Of a stretch of 64,000 bases of DNA, positions 52,762 to 62,526 are shown one piece after another. Position 1 is the stretch's first letter; each line of letters begins with the position of its first letter. The notes under the pieces were generated by a model. The model saw nothing but the letters and a program-made list of their open reading frames with translations, did not search any database and was not told the DNA's origin. Origin of the DNA: Vibrio sp. UBA2441 (GTDB taxonomy: Bacteria > Pseudomonadota > Gammaproteobacteria > Enterobacterales > Vibrionaceae); contig DDQN01000079.1 of the NCBI GenBank assembly GCA_002342685.1, forward strand, positions 64,143 through 128,142, read 5' to 3'. Both the position numbers and the translations under genes were made by a program.

Positions 52762-54153
52762 CTATAGAAAACTGTGTTGTTGCTTATCGATATACATTGC
52801 TTTGTCGGCATCATCTATGATTTCCTCCAGAGACTCGTATAAAGGATACCCTCTACGCACTCCAATGCTTATCCCTATATGTAGTATTAACTGGTCAATG
52901 TTAATTTCTTTGAGAACCGCAGTTTTAATTCGTTGACAAAGGTTTTCAATATCTGGTGATTTTAAGTGGGTGTGAAATATAATAATAAATTCATCTCCAC
53001 CAAAACGTGCGACGATATCGTTAGTTTTTACACAAGCTTTCAACCTTTTAGCGATTATCATAAGTACTTCATCCCCGACGACATGACCATATTTATCATT
53101 CACTTCTTTAAATTTGTCTAAGTCCAAAAACAGGCAGACGATCTCGGATACTGAACTTTCAGACTGCGAATAAGTTTCAATCAATCCATTTCGATTGAGC
53201 AACTGAGTTAGGGGGTCAATTAAGGATTTTAGTTTGAATAATTCGGATTCAGTGATATCAAGCAAGCTGACCATGGTTATTTCGCTGGGTATACTTCTAA
53301 TTGTAGAAACCGTTAATTCCCAATGCCTACCAAATAATTCAATGCTGCCATTTTTTAGAGAGTGGGGAATGAACGCGTTGATGGATTTTCCGATAAATGT
53401 ATCTTGTGTATGTGGGAATACTTCGCTGGTAACGGCGTTGGTATAGGTAATCTTGTTGTGCTGATCTATCAATAAAATTGCTTGAGGAAGATAGTGTACC
53501 AATTCATCGAATTGGATCATAAATGCTTGGCTATTTTTATTTGCCAGATAAAAGCGCCGTATTATCAGTCCAAAATTGATCAGAACTAACACAAAAATAG
53601 CAACTTGAGCCAGGCGCAAATTTCGAGCATTATTGTTGGAGATATACTCTGCCCTGACAGTTAAACGGTTCATCATGTTCAATATTATTTTATTGTCAAC
53701 AAACACATATTGATTGATTGTATTGGCTGTTTCTTTAGATAGATGGTCGCCATTTAATATAGCCTTACTAACTTTATCCCATAGATGAGACGTTTCTTTT
53801 AACATTTTTTGACTTGGTCCGTCCTTTAGCGAATCAACAAAAAGAGTTTGTCCGTCTGCAGAAACAATATCGCCACTGAATTGAAGGGATCGTAGTGTTT
53901 GACTGAATAATTGCGCAGAACTAATCAGTTCATCGCGGGTGAAAGAATTGTCAGGCTCTGCACTACTAATAAGAAGGTTTTTAGCAATGATCTGTGAAAG
54001 CATTCGTTGGCGTCCACTGACATTAATTATAAACGCATCTTTTTCCAGTTTATGAGTAAGGGTTAAATTTAGAGACAGCAAGGTCAGATCAAGCATTAAA
54101 AATGCTGATATCAAGGCAATTAGCGGTATAGACGTGATTGTTTGAAGTTTCAC
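52762..54153 (-). CDS. Membrane diguanylate cyclase with PilJ-type sensor
   Basis: This 463 aa protein begins with a membrane span and a PilJ-type N-terminal sensor (SGRQRMLSQIIAKN), a second span at about 180-200 and a PAS-like domain (about 210-310). It ends with GGDEF (about 315-460) bearing intact ARFGGDEFIII. It should make cyclic di-GMP in response to a small periplasmic ligand. There is an RxxD-like stretch (LIDPLTQLLNRNG) before the catalytic domain. Confidence 0.88.
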   Translation of the reverse strand: MKLQTITSIPLIALISAFLMLDLTLLSLNLTLTHKLEKDAFIINVSGRQRMLSQIIAKNLLISSAEPDNSFTRDELISSAQLFSQTLRSLQFSGDIVSADGQTLFVDSLKDGPSQKMLKETSHLWDKVSKAILNGDHLSKETANTINQYVFVDNKIILNMMNRLTVRAEYISNNNARNLRLAQVAIFVLVLINFGLIIRRFYLANKNSQAFMIQFDELVHYLPQAILLIDQHNKITYTNAVTSEVFPHTQDTFIGKSINAFIPHSLKNGSIELFGRHWELTVSTIRSIPSEITMVSLLDITESELFKLKSLIDPLTQLLNRNGLIETYSQSESSVSEIVCLFLDLDKFKEVNDKYGHVVGDEVLMIIAKRLKACVKTNDIVARFGGDEFIIIFHTHLKSPDIENLCQRIKTAVLKEINIDQLILHIGISIGVRRGYPLYESLEEIIDDADKAMYIDKQQHSFL

Positions 54154-54366
54154 GGCTCACCATTCCTAGTCATCTGAATAAAAAACCCTACCCTATAAAT
54201 CATAGCGTAATGCCTTTCACGTGGACTAAATTTATTAGGTTCTAATCATTAATTTCTGAGTGGCATGGGGTACCAGTTTTATAGCTGTTTTGTTTTTAAC
54301 ATTATACAGGACTGGATAATGAAATTTTGAAGTGGTTCAACTTTACAAGGGAAAGTCTAATGAACA

Positions 54367-54397
54367 AAAGCGGATCATTAAATTAAGGATCCGCTTT
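54367..54397 (-). terminator. Terminator of the FMN reductase gene
   Basis: AAAGCGGATC (54367-54376) pairs perfectly with GATCCGCTTT (54388-54397). On the minus strand it is followed by TGTTC after TTTT. It lies 24 bases after the gene stop. Confidence 0.82.
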
Positions 54398-54420
54398 GAC
54401 GTAGACAGAAATTAAATCGG

Positions 54421-54942
54421 CTAAAGTTGGGATAGCGCGCTTAAAAGTTGGTCATTAAGTTCTCGGTTGATCAGCTCGCCATTCTCTAAGTCAAAGTTAT
54501 CATAGAAACTCGGAATCGATAGCGCTCCTTTAACCTGAGCTGCAAAATAAGGTGCTGAACCCGAAGCCGCCGCTAGAACTGTACTAGCGCCACCGGGGCC
54601 AGGAGATGTAGCTAATATTAAAACTGGTTTGTTTTGAAATACTTTTTGGTCTATCCGAGAGGTCCAGTCAAATAGATTTTTATAGGCAGCAGTGTAAGAA
54701 CCATTATGTTCTGCAAAGGAGATTACAAGTGCATCTGCTTCACCTATTTTTTTGAAAAAAGCATGTGCTAATTCTGGCTGGCCGAGTTCTTTTTCTCTGT
54801 CTTCACTAAACAGTGGCATTTCATAGTCATTGATATCTAATAGTTCAACCTGAGCTCCTTCAATTTGACTCGCAGCATAATTAGCGAGTTGTTTGTTAAT
54901 AGAGTTTCGGCTACTGGTGGCTGCAAATGCGAGTACTTTCAT
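54421..54942 (-). CDS. NADPH-dependent FMN reductase family protein
   Basis: This 173 aa flavodoxin-fold protein has the phosphate loop ATSSRNSINKQLA, then SFAEHNGSYTAAYKNLFDW and ATSPGPGGASTVL typical of ChrR/YieF-like NADPH:FMN or quinone reductases. It is divergent from a LysR gene 128 bases away that probably controls it. A role in quinone or electrophile reduction is likely. Confidence 0.85.
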   Translation of the reverse strand: MKVLAFAATSSRNSINKQLANYAASQIEGAQVELLDINDYEMPLFSEDREKELGQPELAHAFFKKIGEADALVISFAEHNGSYTAAYKNLFDWTSRIDQKVFQNKPVLILATSPGPGGASTVLAAASGSAPYFAAQVKGALSIPSFYDNFDLENGELINRELNDQLLSALSQL

Positions 54943-55070
54943 GATGGTATCCTGTCGGTTCGTTGATGTGGTTACTATAGACTTAATTCATTTGATCATT
55001 AATAGTATGATTGTGGATTGATTATTTCCAAATGGCTTGTAATCTTAAGTGAAAATAGACGGAGGTTACG

Positions 55071-55976
55071 ATGGCGACAAAAAATTTGCTCGATGGCATG
55101 GTTATTTTTTCTGAAGTGGTTAAAGCGGGTAGTTTTACTGGCGCGGCGGAAAATACAGGGCATTCTACCTCCTATATAAGCAAAGAAATTAGTAAATTAG
55201 AAGAACGCTTGGGCGCTCGTTTGTTACATCGAACTACGCGTACTTTAAATCTAACCCCAGAAGGTGATCTCTATTTTCAACAATGCTTGCAGATAATAGA
55301 AGATGCCGAACAGGTTGAAAATGCGATAAGTGGCAAGCATGGAGATCCAAAAGGAATACTGAGAGTCAGTTGTCCTGTGTCATATGGAATTTCAAACCTG
55401 CGACCTGTTTTGGCAAAATTCACTCAAATGTATCCCAAAATCACTCTTGAAATAGACTTAGATGATCGAAAAGTTGATCTCGTTTCAGAAGGGTTTGACG
55501 TTGTTATTCGTGCAACCGTGCAATTAGAAGACTCCAGCTTAATTAGTCGTCGTATTAGGCGTTCGACAACGTTAACTCTTGCATCTCCAGAATATCTGGA
55601 AAAGCATGGTACACCGGCGACACCGTTTGAGTTGGATCGGCATCGGGTAATGTGTTACAGCAATCTAAGGCAGCCAAATGTCTGGCAATACTTCGGTTTG
55701 GATGGAAAGCCTGTTCAGGTTCATGTTGAGGGTCATGTACTAACCAATAACTCGTCAATGACGTTATCGTTAGGCGTTGCTGGTCAAGGCATATTCCGTT
55801 TACCCAGCTTTTGTATAGATGATGAACTTGAAACAGGTAAGCTGGTTGAACTTTTCCCTGAATACCCTAAAACAGAGTTGGGTATTTTTATGGTTTATCC
55901 AAGTAGAAAACATATGTCGGTCAAGGTTCGTAGCTTCATTGATTTTGTACTTCAAGAGCTGGGTGATCACAACTAA
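55071..55976 (+). CDS. LysR-family transcriptional regulator
   Basis: This 301 aa protein has a LysR helix-turn-helix (MVIFSEVVKAGSFTGAAENTG, STSYISKEISKLEERLGARLL) and an effector domain of the CrgA/AaeR subgroup (RVSCPVSYGISNLRPVLAKF). It lies between a divergent FMN reductase and a downstream nitroreductase, both flavin reductases. It may control both. GGAGG precedes the start. Confidence 0.88.
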   Translation: MATKNLLDGMVIFSEVVKAGSFTGAAENTGHSTSYISKEISKLEERLGARLLHRTTRTLNLTPEGDLYFQQCLQIIEDAEQVENAISGKHGDPKGILRVSCPVSYGISNLRPVLAKFTQMYPKITLEIDLDDRKVDLVSEGFDVVIRATVQLEDSSLISRRIRRSTTLTLASPEYLEKHGTPATPFELDRHRVMCYSNLRQPNVWQYFGLDGKPVQVHVEGHVLTNNSSMTLSLGVAGQGIFRLPSFCIDDELETGKLVELFPEYPKTELGIFMVYPSRKHMSVKVRSFIDFVLQELGDHN

Positions 55977-56091
55977 CTATTACCCTTAGAACGATTAGAA
56001 CGTATATATAAAAAATTTGATTTGGTATTTGCTATCCAGTTGGGTAATATACTTGCCATACATTGGATTATAAATATGAAAGGTACAGAGA

Positions 56092-56847
56092 ATGAACCCG
56101 ACCATTGAACAAATGCTATCTCGTCGCTCTATCCGAAATTTTACCGGTGAGCAGGTGAGCGAAGAAAATCTTAAGCAAATTTTAAAAGCAGCGCACCAGG
56201 CACCGACATCTATTAACGGTCAACAAATCTCTCTGGTCGTTGTGCGGGATAAATCAAAAATTCAAAAGATTGCGGATATTGCGGGTGGACAGCCTCAAGT
56301 GGCTAGTGCTGATGTATTTGTTGCTATTGTTGTCGATTATCATCGAGCATCATCAGTAATGGCAGATAATGGTCAGGACTTAGTGATTTCTCAGTCTGCT
56401 GAAGGTATTGTCGTCGGGGCGGTTGATGCGGGAATTATGCTTAATGCTATTCAAACTGCATCAGAAGCTTTGGGTTATGGCACAACAGCGATTGGCGGTA
56501 TTCGTCGTGATCCTGCTGCATTAGTTGAGCTTTTAGGACTTCCAAAGAATACTTATCCGCTTGTTGGTACCACTATTGGTGTTGCTGATCCCCAAGTTCC
56601 TTCGGCGGCAAAACCTCGTGTTGCTATTGATAGCTTTGCCATGTACGAAACGTATGATGCAGAGGCTGTGGCAACTGGAGCGAAGCAGTATGATAAAGAT
56701 CTTCGTGTTTGGTGGGATAATATAGGTATGACTGAAATGCCTAGTTACGCCGCTTCGACAGGCCAGTTTTACAGCCAAGTATATTTCCCTACGGTAGCAA
56801 AAACGCTTAAACAGCAAGGGTTTGATTTTAAGGACTCTGTTGAATAA
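56092..56847 (+). CDS. Nitroreductase-family flavoprotein (NfsA type)
   Basis: This 251 aa FMN-binding nitroreductase has RRSIRNFTGEQVS (FMN phosphate loop), HQAPTSINGQQISLVVV and GYGTTAIGGIRRDP. Length and pattern fit NfsA/FRP rather than NfsB. It probably reduces nitro compounds or quinones with NADPH. It follows the LysR gene and converges on a GNAT gene 10 bases away, with no terminator hairpin between. Confidence 0.88.
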   Translation: MNPTIEQMLSRRSIRNFTGEQVSEENLKQILKAAHQAPTSINGQQISLVVVRDKSKIQKIADIAGGQPQVASADVFVAIVVDYHRASSVMADNGQDLVISQSAEGIVVGAVDAGIMLNAIQTASEALGYGTTAIGGIRRDPAALVELLGLPKNTYPLVGTTIGVADPQVPSAAKPRVAIDSFAMYETYDAEAVATGAKQYDKDLRVWWDNIGMTEMPSYAASTGQFYSQVYFPTVAKTLKQQGFDFKDSVE

Positions 56848-56857
56848 CTAAACCAGG

Positions 56858-57415
56858 TTATGAAGGATTAATAGGGGGGAGTTTTACGTAAACGTATTCA
56901 TCTCCCCATTGACCAAGTTTACTCTCATGCGCCTTGAGCTGACGAACACGGATAAATCCGGATTTCTCCAGCAATCGAAAAGAGGCTCTATTGTTTATAT
57001 CGACAAATGCGATTACTTTTCTCTTGTTACAATGGCTAAAAAGGTAGCTCAATAAGGTATTTAAAGCTTCATAAGCCACGCCTTTACGCTGGTTAGCTGG
57101 GGAGATAGTAAATCCCACCTCTGCTTTTTCTTCATCAATAAAGTGAACGGCTAAATCTCCAATTATCTTTCCATCACTTTTGTCCGTAATAGCCAGTTGA
57201 AACCAATGATCGTGCTGACCAAACAACGAATAATCCATGCGGTTGAAAAGCGCAAGGGCATCGTCATAAGTATAGCTTTGCCAGGATTGAAATTGAGCAA
57301 TAGATTCAATGGCGCGGTATCTGGAAAATTCCTTTAGGTCGGTTAGTTGAAGAGCACGAAGATTAAAGCGATCAGTCTCTAGTATGGGGGTATTGAAGCT
57401 GTGATGATGTTGCAT
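56858..57415 (-). CDS. GNAT acetyltransferase, RimJ/RimL type
   Basis: This 185 aa protein begins LETDRFNLRALQLTDL, with the acetyl-CoA loop NQRKGVAYEALNTLL and the late NRASFRLLEKSGFIR. It acetylates an amino group of a protein, peptide or small molecule; the substrate is unknown. Confidence 0.88.
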   Translation of the reverse strand: MQHHHSFNTPILETDRFNLRALQLTDLKEFSRYRAIESIAQFQSWQSYTYDDALALFNRMDYSLFGQHDHWFQLAITDKSDGKIIGDLAVHFIDEEKAEVGFTISPANQRKGVAYEALNTLLSYLFSHCNKRKVIAFVDINNRASFRLLEKSGFIRVRQLKAHESKLGQWGDEYVYVKLPPINPS

Positions 57416-57898
57416 ATTCGTTCGTAGTGGCTATTTTAAGGGTTATTTTATCTACATTGACTATTTTTGTCGTGTTATTGCTTGGATATTTTTCAAACAT
57501 AAAAGGAACAAATAGTGAAAATATACGATTTATATAGAAAATACTAATAAACAAATACCGAATGTAATAAGTTATCATGTTGCTATTTTGTTATAGGTGG
57601 CTCTATTTTATGTAACGAGTTTATATATTTAATTCTCTATTGAAGATTATATCCTTTATTCGAATAATGGCTTGAATTAGGAGAATGTTCCGTTATGCGA
57701 AATTAGGCTAATTAATTTGAATATCAATGTCGGTCGCCCTTGTAATGGAATATTTATCTGCCATAATGAAGCCTAACTGCATAAAATATAAGCAAACTTC
57801 TACAATCAATAAAAAAGATAGCTTAAATAGTGTTTTATGCTGTTCGTCGGTACTGCTAGTTATATTGCTCCGCAATGGAGCATAATTGAGGCTTTAAA
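57416..57898 (+). other. Long upstream region of the chemoreceptor gene
   Basis: This is about 483 AT-rich bases with no gene. A small hairpin, GCTCC (57867-57871) with GGAGC (57877-57881), lies 18 bases before the chemoreceptor start. It could hide or present the nearby ribosome site (gagg). I see no sigma-28 promoter with confidence. Confidence 0.55.
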
Positions 57899-59599
57899 AT
57901 GTTATTTATAAGAAATTTAAAAATTGGAACTCGGATGATGGGTCTGATACTCATTCTTCTATTATTAATGGTTAGTATTGCCGGATACGGTTATATAAAA
58001 TTAGATCGTATTGGGCAAGAGTTTAAGGGTATAACAGAAGAAGATATGCCCCTTATTGAACTGACCAGTGATATTACGACAAAACAACTGGAATCCACGA
58101 TATTAATTGAACGAGCGTTGAGAAATGCTGGAATAAAAGATGTAGATTCTTCTGGTTCGACTCGTCGTGCGGAACAAGAATTCAGGAAAATTAGTGAGAT
58201 AATTGATACGGAAATTGGAGAGGCGCAGAAATTATTAGCACAGGCTTTGCAGCATGCTGTTTCAGCGGATATTGAAGAACAAGAAAAGCAATTGCAGCAG
58301 AGTCTGTTAAAGATTGAAGTGGGCCATAAAAAATATGAAGCGGCTGTGCAATCTATATTGCAGTTGATTGAATCAGGTAAGACGAAAGAAGCGACACATA
58401 GCCTGTTCAGCATGGAAACTCAGCAGCAAAAGTTGAATCATCAACTAGAGCAGTTTTTGATAGACGTTGAGCGTATGACAGAAGCTACATTGTCTGTGGT
58501 TGAGAAGGAAGAGCATGCTGCGATTGTTGGGATGGTCTCGATAGGTGGTATAGCGCTGGTTACTGGTGCTGCGCTGGGTTTTTTCTTTACTCGTAGTTTA
58601 GTTGGCCCGTTGCAGCAAGCGGTGGATGCATCAAACCGTATGGCTGATGGTGATCTCAGCATTTCTGTAAAAACTGATCATAAAGACGAAACTGGTATAC
58701 TGTTAAATACACTGGATGATACGGCCCGAAAGCTGGAAAAAATGATTGTGCAAGTATTGGCTTCGTCCGGCCATATAGCGAGTTCGGCGGAAGAGATGGC
58801 TGCTGCCACTGAACAAACCAATCAGGCGATCAATCTTCAGCAATCGACTACCGACCAAGTTGTTTCTGCCATGACAGAGATGTCTACTACGATTCAACAG
58901 GTTGCGGGACAAGCGGTAAACGCCGCAAACGCGACAAAGAATGCGAATCAGGAAGCGAACCAAGGTGTTGATCTAGTTGAGAATAATCAGCACGAGGTTA
59001 CAGCGCTGGTCACTCAAGTGTCGGATGCATCTGATCAAATTAACTTACTTAAATCAGATAGCAACGATATCGGAAATTTTGTTACTGTCATCAACGAGAT
59101 TGCAGAGCAAACTAACCTGCTTGCACTTAATGCAGCTATTGAAGCGGCTAGGGCCGGAGAGCAAGGTCGCGGTTTTGCTGTTGTTGCCGATGAAGTCCGT
59201 TCGCTCGCCCTGAGAACTCAAGAGGCAACTCAGCAAATTCAGATACTGATAGACAAGTTACAAGCTGGTGCTATAAATGCGGTTAATGTTATGGAAAAAA
59301 GCCGTACTCAGGTTGAAACAAGTGTCGAACGAACCAACTTAACAGGAGAGTCTCTGCAAAATATCAATATATCCGTAGAAGAGATCAGCTGTATGAACAC
59401 CGAAATTGCAACCATTAGTGAACAACAGTCGATTGTTGCAGAAGAGATCAACCAAAAAATGGTGGGCATTAACGAGTCTGGAAAAGAGGTTCTTGAGGGG
59501 TCGTATCAAACAGCACTTTCTAGTGAGAGGCTGGCTAATCTGGCAGTGGAATTACGCAGTTTAATGACGCAATTCAAAGTAAGTAATCAGGCAGCATAG
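57899..59599 (+). CDS. Methyl-accepting chemotaxis protein
   Basis: This 566 aa receptor has two membrane spans (about 13-33 and 205-225) around a four-helix periplasmic sensor, a HAMP domain (about 230-280) and a long signalling coiled coil. The CheA/CheW contact tip is EIAEQTNLLALNAAIEAARA followed by GEQGRGFAVVADEVRSLA. No C-terminal CheR pentapeptide is present. The ligand is unknown. GAGG lies before the ATG. Confidence 0.92.
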   Translation: MLFIRNLKIGTRMMGLILILLLLMVSIAGYGYIKLDRIGQEFKGITEEDMPLIELTSDITTKQLESTILIERALRNAGIKDVDSSGSTRRAEQEFRKISEIIDTEIGEAQKLLAQALQHAVSADIEEQEKQLQQSLLKIEVGHKKYEAAVQSILQLIESGKTKEATHSLFSMETQQQKLNHQLEQFLIDVERMTEATLSVVEKEEHAAIVGMVSIGGIALVTGAALGFFFTRSLVGPLQQAVDASNRMADGDLSISVKTDHKDETGILLNTLDDTARKLEKMIVQVLASSGHIASSAEEMAAATEQTNQAINLQQSTTDQVVSAMTEMSTTIQQVAGQAVNAANATKNANQEANQGVDLVENNQHEVTALVTQVSDASDQINLLKSDSNDIGNFVTVINEIAEQTNLLALNAAIEAARAGEQGRGFAVVADEVRSLALRTQEATQQIQILIDKLQAGAINAVNVMEKSRTQVETSVERTNLTGESLQNINISVEEISCMNTEIATISEQQSIVAEEINQKMVGINESGKEVLEGSYQTALSSERLANLAVELRSLMTQFKVSNQAA

Positions 59600-59621
59600 T
59601 TTTGCTTTCTAAAGTTATTTA

Positions 59622-59653
59622 GATACAAGCCACGGAAACTAAAGTGGCTTGTA
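59622..59653. terminator. Terminator between convergent MCP and aminotransferase genes
   Basis: ATACAAGCCAC (59622-59632) pairs with GTGGCTTGTAT (59643-59653) with a 10-base loop. T-richness after it is modest on both strands. Confidence 0.65.
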
Positions 59654-59672
59654 TTTAAACGCTAATTCAATG

Positions 59673-60821
59673 TTATATCGCTTTAATTACCTGCGTTAAC
59701 GCCTTAACCGCTATAGCAAGTTCTTCCGTAGTGGAATTGGTAAAATTCAACCGCAATGCCGATTCACCCTCAATACCTGATGGATAGAACACCTCACTAG
59801 GTACGACGGCTACACCACGAGAAAGGGATGTTTTCGCCACATCGAAAGTGTCGCATGGCGGTAGTGTTACCCACAAAAACATGCCACCGTCGACAGAATT
59901 CACCTTACAATTATCCGGCAGCTGTTTTTTCAACTCTTCTACAAGAGCTAAATAGCGACTCCGGTATAATGTTTTTATGGCATCTAAATGCTGGGAGAAG
60001 GTCTCTTCTTGCAACAGACCCAACAGTAAAGCTTGCATTGGTACACTGGAATGCAGGTCGGCTCCCTGTTTCACTTTGATCATAGGTTCTATATAAGCCG
60101 ATTTTCCTGACACAATACCTATCCGTAGCCCTGGTGATGCTATTTTTGAAAAAGACCGCAAAACGATGCAATGATCAGGGCAGAAACTGGATACCATCGG
60201 TAGCTCAGATCCAGAAAACCTAAGCTCTCTATATGGTGCATCTTCCACTAGCGCCACATTATATTGAATACATAGTTGGGCCACTTTCTTTCGTTTTTCT
60301 AATGACCAACATACGCCTGTAGGGTTATGAAAGTCAGGTACAGCGTAAAAGAGTTTCACGTTTGAGCTTTGGAATAGTTGTTCTAACGCTTGTGTATCCG
60401 GCCCCATCTCATCTTGAGAGACGGTAAGTATATTGGCCTGACTAAGACCGAAAACCTGCATAGCGCCAAGATAGCTCGGTGCTTCCATGACGATATTATC
60501 TCCGGGATCAATAAAGGCACGGGCGATTAAATCCAGGCCTTGTTGTGAACCGGTGCATACCATCATTTTTTGATTGGAAGGCAGCTGATAGCTTTCTGTT
60601 AAATGAGAAATCAGCGGTGCATATCCCTGTGTATTTCCATACTGAAATACGTCTGGCATGTCTGCCAGTTTTTGCAGTGTTGGCTGCATTAAGTCAATAG
60701 GAAAGGTATTGGGATCAGGAAGGCCACCAGCTAAAGATATTACGCTTTCATCACTCGCAGCCTCTAAGATTTCTCTGATATAGGATGATTGAATTTGCTG
60801 AAGTGATTTTGCGATTTCCAT
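59673..60821 (-). CDS. PLP-dependent aminotransferase (2-aminoadipate/LysN-like class I)
   Basis: This protein has 382 aa from the ATG at 60821 (TTGGAG upstream); a TTG at 60833 is the only longer option. Typical class I features are LAGGLPDPNTFP, YGNTQGYAPL, CTGSQQGLDLIARAF, DPGDNIVMEAPSY, FHNPTGVCW, the PLP lysine in SFSKIASPGLRIG and MFLWVTLP. It resembles LysN/MocR-aminotransferase domains without the DNA-binding part. It transfers amino groups between 2-oxoacids; the exact substrate is unknown. Confidence 0.88.
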   Translation of the reverse strand: MEIAKSLQQIQSSYIREILEAASDESVISLAGGLPDPNTFPIDLMQPTLQKLADMPDVFQYGNTQGYAPLISHLTESYQLPSNQKMMVCTGSQQGLDLIARAFIDPGDNIVMEAPSYLGAMQVFGLSQANILTVSQDEMGPDTQALEQLFQSSNVKLFYAVPDFHNPTGVCWSLEKRKKVAQLCIQYNVALVEDAPYRELRFSGSELPMVSSFCPDHCIVLRSFSKIASPGLRIGIVSGKSAYIEPMIKVKQGADLHSSVPMQALLLGLLQEETFSQHLDAIKTLYRSRYLALVEELKKQLPDNCKVNSVDGGMFLWVTLPPCDTFDVAKTSLSRGVAVVPSEVFYPSGIEGESALRLNFTNSTTEELAIAVKALTQVIKAI

Positions 60822-61014
60822 AGTATGCTCCAATGATTATTTGACCATCAGCATACTTGTTTTAGCACTCAGGTACATGTCCATTTATGCTTTCTATATT
60901 GTCTATTTATGCTATTTTAGCATAATTAGCTAAACCTAAGCTGATGGCTTCTGCTTTGGGCATTGAAACTAAGTAATGCACCGACAGAAACGGTGAAATA
61001 CCGGGAGTATACGA

Positions 61015-61887
61015 ATGAGTCGTTCACAGCAGATTTCCAGAATTAACGATGTGCTTTATTATATACATCAGGACATAAGCAAAGAATTGCATGCAGGGGA
61101 TCTAGCCAAAAGAGCGGCGTATTCAGAGCAACATTTTCATCGCATATTTAAACAAATTGTGGGTGAGTCTATTCATCACTATATTAGAAGAACCCGAATG
61201 GAGTATGCGGCAAACCAACTAATGTTTGATGCCAGTTCCACAGTACTTGGAATTGCGAATAAATCGGGTTTTAATTCTGTCTCTTCGTTTTCAAGAGCCT
61301 TTAAGAGTACGTTTAATATGTCACCCGGAGAGTGGCGTAGATATGAACGGTCAGCGGAAGATAAACCGTATTTATCGGATCCTGAAATTGCTCAGAGTTA
61401 TGCGAGGCTTTCTAATCAAAGTATTCCCAAAGCAAAGATTATGGAAGTGCCGGATAGGTTTGTCGCCTACGTACGTCATCAGGGCTATGGAAGAACGATA
61501 AAGACGGCATGGGATTTATTGAAAGCATGGGCAAGCAGCGAAGGGCGTGACTTTTCACAGCAATTTGGCCTCCATCACTCTAATCCTGCCTGGATAGCGC
61601 TGGATAAGTGCCGCTATGTTGCCTGCATCGGTATAGACCGACCATTAGCTTACCGGGGAGCTATCAATCAGTTTACTATTCCTGGAGGCTTACATGCGGT
61701 TTTTCACCTTGAAGGTAGGTATGGGGAGTTGTTACCACAATTGAGTTTAATACTTGAGCAGTGGCTCCCTGATTCTGGTTTTAAAATGAACACAACACCT
61801 GCGTATGTTCAGTATCAGAAAAATCATTTCATCGAAGAAGATGAAAAGTTCGAGATTGATTTTTATCTTCCAATCAGCTTTTATTGA
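61015..61887 (+). CDS. AraC-family regulator with C-terminal GyrI-like domain
   Basis: In this 290 aa protein the AraC DNA-binding domain is at the N terminus (RINDVLYYIHQDISKELHAGDLAKRAAYSEQHFHRIFKQI in parts; NKSGFNSVSSFSRAFKSTF). The C terminus is a GyrI/Rob-like ligand domain (PDRFVAYVRHQGYG; FIEEDEKFEIDFYLPI). This order is that of Rob and SAR-type regulators, which sense small hydrophobic molecules. CGGGAG lies before the start. Confidence 0.9.
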   Translation: MSRSQQISRINDVLYYIHQDISKELHAGDLAKRAAYSEQHFHRIFKQIVGESIHHYIRRTRMEYAANQLMFDASSTVLGIANKSGFNSVSSFSRAFKSTFNMSPGEWRRYERSAEDKPYLSDPEIAQSYARLSNQSIPKAKIMEVPDRFVAYVRHQGYGRTIKTAWDLLKAWASSEGRDFSQQFGLHHSNPAWIALDKCRYVACIGIDRPLAYRGAINQFTIPGGLHAVFHLEGRYGELLPQLSLILEQWLPDSGFKMNTTPAYVQYQKNHFIEEDEKFEIDFYLPISFY

Positions 61888-61989
61888 GGTTTGGATTATG
61901 AACGTAATATGAATGAAGTGCTCAGCTTTGATTCAGCCGCGTTGGTTACACTGTACTGGTAAATTACAGATAGCCAATGAGGAATAGTT

Positions 61990-62463
61990 ATGAACATCAA
62001 TAAAGCAGTTTCAAGAATTAAAGCACGTGCAGGTAATATAAAATCTAAACAAAAAAGAGCGATATTGGTTTCTACTATAGCATCGGCTCTAGTGATGGGA
62101 AGCGTCGGGGTAGCGGTTGCTCATGATGGTGAAGGATTCGATGATGACAGGGGACGAAAGCATAGCTCTGCTCAGGCAACGACTAGTTATACAGGTCCGG
62201 TAGAAACCGTGTCGATTGCTGAGATGTTATCAAATAACAGCTGGTTTAGTGAAAAGGATGCGATTTTAGAAGGCCATATTATCAGGCAATTGAGTAACAA
62301 CACTTTCGTGTTTTCTGATGGCGATCAGGAACTGACGATTAAACTCAAATCGAGAAATAGTCAGACATTTTCTGATAAAGAGTTAGTAAGAATTAAAGGG
62401 GAGTATGATGTTGAATGGCTTTCTGAGTCTATGTTCAAAGTAAAACAGTTAACGATACTGTAA
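61990..62463 (+). CDS. BOF-family (OB-fold) periplasmic protein, YgiW/YdeI-like
   Basis: This 157 aa precursor has an extended basic N terminus, then a hydrophobic signal (AILVSTIASALVMGSVGVAVA) and a mature part rich in Asp/His (HDGEGFDDDRGRKH). The BOF domain is VETVSIAEML ... DAILEGHIIRQLSNNTFVFSDG ... IRIKGE-like YDVEW. Relatives respond to envelope or cation stress. It is a single gene followed by a strong terminator. Confidence 0.82.
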   Translation: MNINKAVSRIKARAGNIKSKQKRAILVSTIASALVMGSVGVAVAHDGEGFDDDRGRKHSSAQATTSYTGPVETVSIAEMLSNNSWFSEKDAILEGHIIRQLSNNTFVFSDGDQELTIKLKSRNSQTFSDKELVRIKGEYDVEWLSESMFKVKQLTIL

Positions 62464-62476
62464 TGATAAAGAGACA

Positions 62477-62507
62477 AAAATAGGGAGGTACAATACCTCC
62501 CTATTTT
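62477..62507. terminator. Bidirectional terminator between the BOF gene and ugpC-like gene
   Basis: AAAATAGGGAGGTA (62477-62490) pairs perfectly with TACCTCCCTATTTT (62494-62507). T-runs lie on both sides, so it serves both convergent genes. Confidence 0.93.
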
Positions 62508-62526
62508 ATTTTTTGTGAATCTTTAA

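Noticed and set aside
57867..57881. Riboswitch before the chemoreceptor gene
   Set aside because: It is only a 5-bp hairpin near the ribosome site; there is no complex fold or known riboswitch motif.
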